In this document: positions 45,866 to 46,897 of the stretch, one piece after another | Layout of the letters: each line of letters starts with the position of its first letter | Numbering within the stretch: position 1 is the stretch's first letter | From: an uncultured Aquimarina sp. | GTDB lineage: Bacteria > Bacteroidota > Bacteroidia > Flavobacteriales > Flavobacteriaceae | Direction of reading: 5' to 3' | DNA length: 46,897 bases | Assembly (NCBI GenBank): GCA_938011245.1 | Contig: CALLUJ010000034.1 | Coordinates: 1 to 46,897 of the forward strand | Program-made: the position numbers and the translations under genes | Notes under the pieces: generated by a model | The model's input: the letters and a program-made list of their open reading frames with translations, nothing else | Databases searched by the model: none | What the model was told of the DNA's origin: nothing

Positions 45866-46171
45866 ATGAGTCAAAAAATAAGAATAAAGTTAAAGTCTTA
45901 CGATCACAACTTGGTAGATAAGTCTGCTGAAAAGATTGTGAAAACGGTAAAGAGTACTGGTGCTGTAGTAACAGGGCCAATCCCATTACCAACACATAAA
46001 AAAATATTTACAGTATTACGTTCTCCTCACGTAAATAAAAAATCACGTGAACAATTTCAATTGAGTTCTTTTAAAAGATTATTAGATATCTATAGCTCTT
46101 CATCAAAGACTATCGATGCTCTAATGAAATTAGAATTACCAAGTGGAGTTGAGGTAGAAATTAAAGTGTAA
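45866..46171 (+). CDS. rpsJ: 30S ribosomal protein S10
   Basis: A 101-residue 30S head protein that also binds NusB in antitermination. [28 protein letters not shown] and KSREQF are the conserved parts. Unusually, a strong terminator follows 25 bases later and rplC is not found in the 726 bases to the window edge, so the S10 cluster is split here. Confidence 0.97.
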   Translation: MSQKIRIKLKSYDHNLVDKSAEKIVKTVKSTGAVVTGPIPLPTHKKIFTVLRSPHVNKKSREQFQLSSFKRLLDIYSSSSKTIDALMKLELPSGVEVEIKV

Positions 46172-46195
46172 TTTTAACTTGTAGAAAGATTAAAT

Positions 46196-46230
46196 AAAAA
46201 AGCCCCGAAGAAAATTTTTCGGGGCTTTTT
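46196..46230 (+). terminator. Terminator of the rpsL-rpsG-fusA-rpsJ operon
   Basis: AAAAAGCCCCGAA pairs perfectly with TTCGGGGCTTTTT around a short loop, followed by further T residues. It is the strongest GC-stem terminator in the window. Confidence 0.92.
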
Positions 46231-46538
46231 ATTTTTAAATACCTTTTTTTGCTAAACTAAAAAGGGTTACATAGATTTATTTATAGCACGTAAATCATTT
46301 AAAAATTACCCCTAATATGTGTACTGTACTGAATAAAGATACAATAGAACAGGGTATTATTCTCTATTTGCTAATAGCACAAAGAGGATTTTTAGTTAGA
46401 GTATCCTTAAATATACAAAACACCTGTTTTAAAACTGTATTAAGTAATGTTCAAACTAATAACTAGATAATTATACGGGATTAATAACAGAGGTTAAGTA
46501 AAGTCAACCTGTAATATTACTTACTCAGGTTTGGTTTA

Positions 46539-46618
46539 AATCTTCTATTTGAGATGTTGTTACAATAAGGTTCTTTGTTTTGTAGTCTGTTGTTGCTTGG
46601 AATCTTCTATTTGAGGTG
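46539..46618 (+). repeat. Pair of 18-bp direct repeats in the intergenic region
   Basis: AATCTTCTATTTGAGATG at 46539-46556 recurs as AATCTTCTATTTGAGGTG at 46601-46618, 62 bases apart with one mismatch. The rest of 46231-46680 is AT-rich without any ORF, RNA or hairpin that I can support. Confidence 0.6.
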
Positions 46619-46720
46619 CTAATACCAAACACCTCACTTAATAAAAGAGCAAGAGGTTGTATTATAATAATCTGTTTATCATATAATTAAGAATAAACAA
46701 AAAAAGTTTTAAAAAAAGGC

Positions 46721-46750
46721 TTGTCAAAGTAAAAAGAAGTTGTAGATTTG
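46721..46750 (+). promoter_or_regulatory. Strong rRNA-type promoter
   Basis: TTG at 46721-46723, a 19-base spacer and TAGATTTG at 46743-46750 match the Bacteroidota consensus exactly. The following bases carry GTTCAT and ATTGACA segments like those I recall from flavobacterial rRNA leaders. At 46891-46897 the context AAAAGCTTGT recurs, the apparent -33 part of a second promoter cut by the window edge. Confidence 0.7.
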
Positions 46751-46897
46751 CACCCTGCTACTGGTGTAGCTAAGTTCATAGAAAAGCGATTATTTTTTGT
46801 TAGGTGTTTGATAGTATTGACATCGTTACGAGTGAGGGAGTGATATTGTTTAGTTATCTTTAAAAAAACAAAAAAACTTTTCACTTTAAAAGCTTGT

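Noticed and set aside
46687..46884. Minus-strand open frame of 65 codons at the right edge
   Set aside because: It lies antisense across the strong promoter and presumed rRNA leader, has no family resemblance and is best explained as a chance frame.

Overview
The window is AT-rich chromosomal DNA from a member of the Bacteroidota, most likely family Flavobacteriaceae. The evidence is lineage-typical proteins (DUF4271, DUF4296, type 9 secretion sorting domains of types A and B), promoters of the TTG-N19-TAnnTTTG kind in front of rpsL and near the right edge, A-rich rather than Shine-Dalgarno start regions, and the gene order rpsL-rpsG-fusA-rpsJ behind an outer-membrane barrel gene.

Layout. 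1-336: internal piece of a large helicase typical of conjugative elements, cut off at the 3' end of tyrS. 337-9498: housekeeping genes (tyrS, an extended SDR, DUF4296 lipoprotein, OmpA-type lipoprotein, dihydroorotase, polyprenol-phosphate mannosyltransferase, DUF4271, hemD) plus a small T9SS cargo and a DUF302 lipoprotein; two long perfect palindromes act as terminators. 9618-11949: queE, a decayed copy of the gyrB 3' end, an Old Yellow Enzyme gene and a decayed copy of queE. 11949-19849: an accessory island. It holds two homologous, same-orientation structured repeats of about 190 bp, between them a leucine-rich lipoprotein, a LamG/beta-helix T9SS protein and a divergent hybrid histidine kinase with an AraC output domain, and after them a small membrane protein and a pseudogene with three lesions. 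19900-22440: gyrB and a rhodanese. 22495-29557: a complete trp operon (E-G-D-C-F-B-A) behind a leader peptide with three tandem Trp codons and an intrinsic terminator. 29643-40946: mscS, a small cytosolic protein, a 2026-residue GH8 T9SS exoenzyme, GNAT, exported RidA, a CLC protein with CBS domains and a small membrane protein. 40943-46171: a BamA/TamA-like barrel protein and the str operon. 46172-46897: a terminator, then a near-perfect strong promoter followed by the start of what looks like a second one, suggesting that an rRNA operon lies just past the right edge.

How it fits together. The gyrB and queE remnants are reciprocal. On the left, queE is intact and gyrB is a relic; on the right, gyrB is intact and queE is a relic. 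Both sides keep a copy of the same gyrB terminator. This is the footprint of a gyrB-terminator-queE duplication followed by reciprocal decay, with the accessory island inserted exactly between the second terminator copy and intact gyrB. Inside the island the hybrid kinase probably controls the divergent secreted-protein pair: direct repeats of AGTGTCA, phased to the DNA helix, lie upstream of the secreted gene's -7 box. The best candidates for something undescribed are this sensor plus surface-protein module bracketed by structured repeats, and the Trp-codon leader of the trp operon. All homology statements are from memory of protein families; no searches were run.
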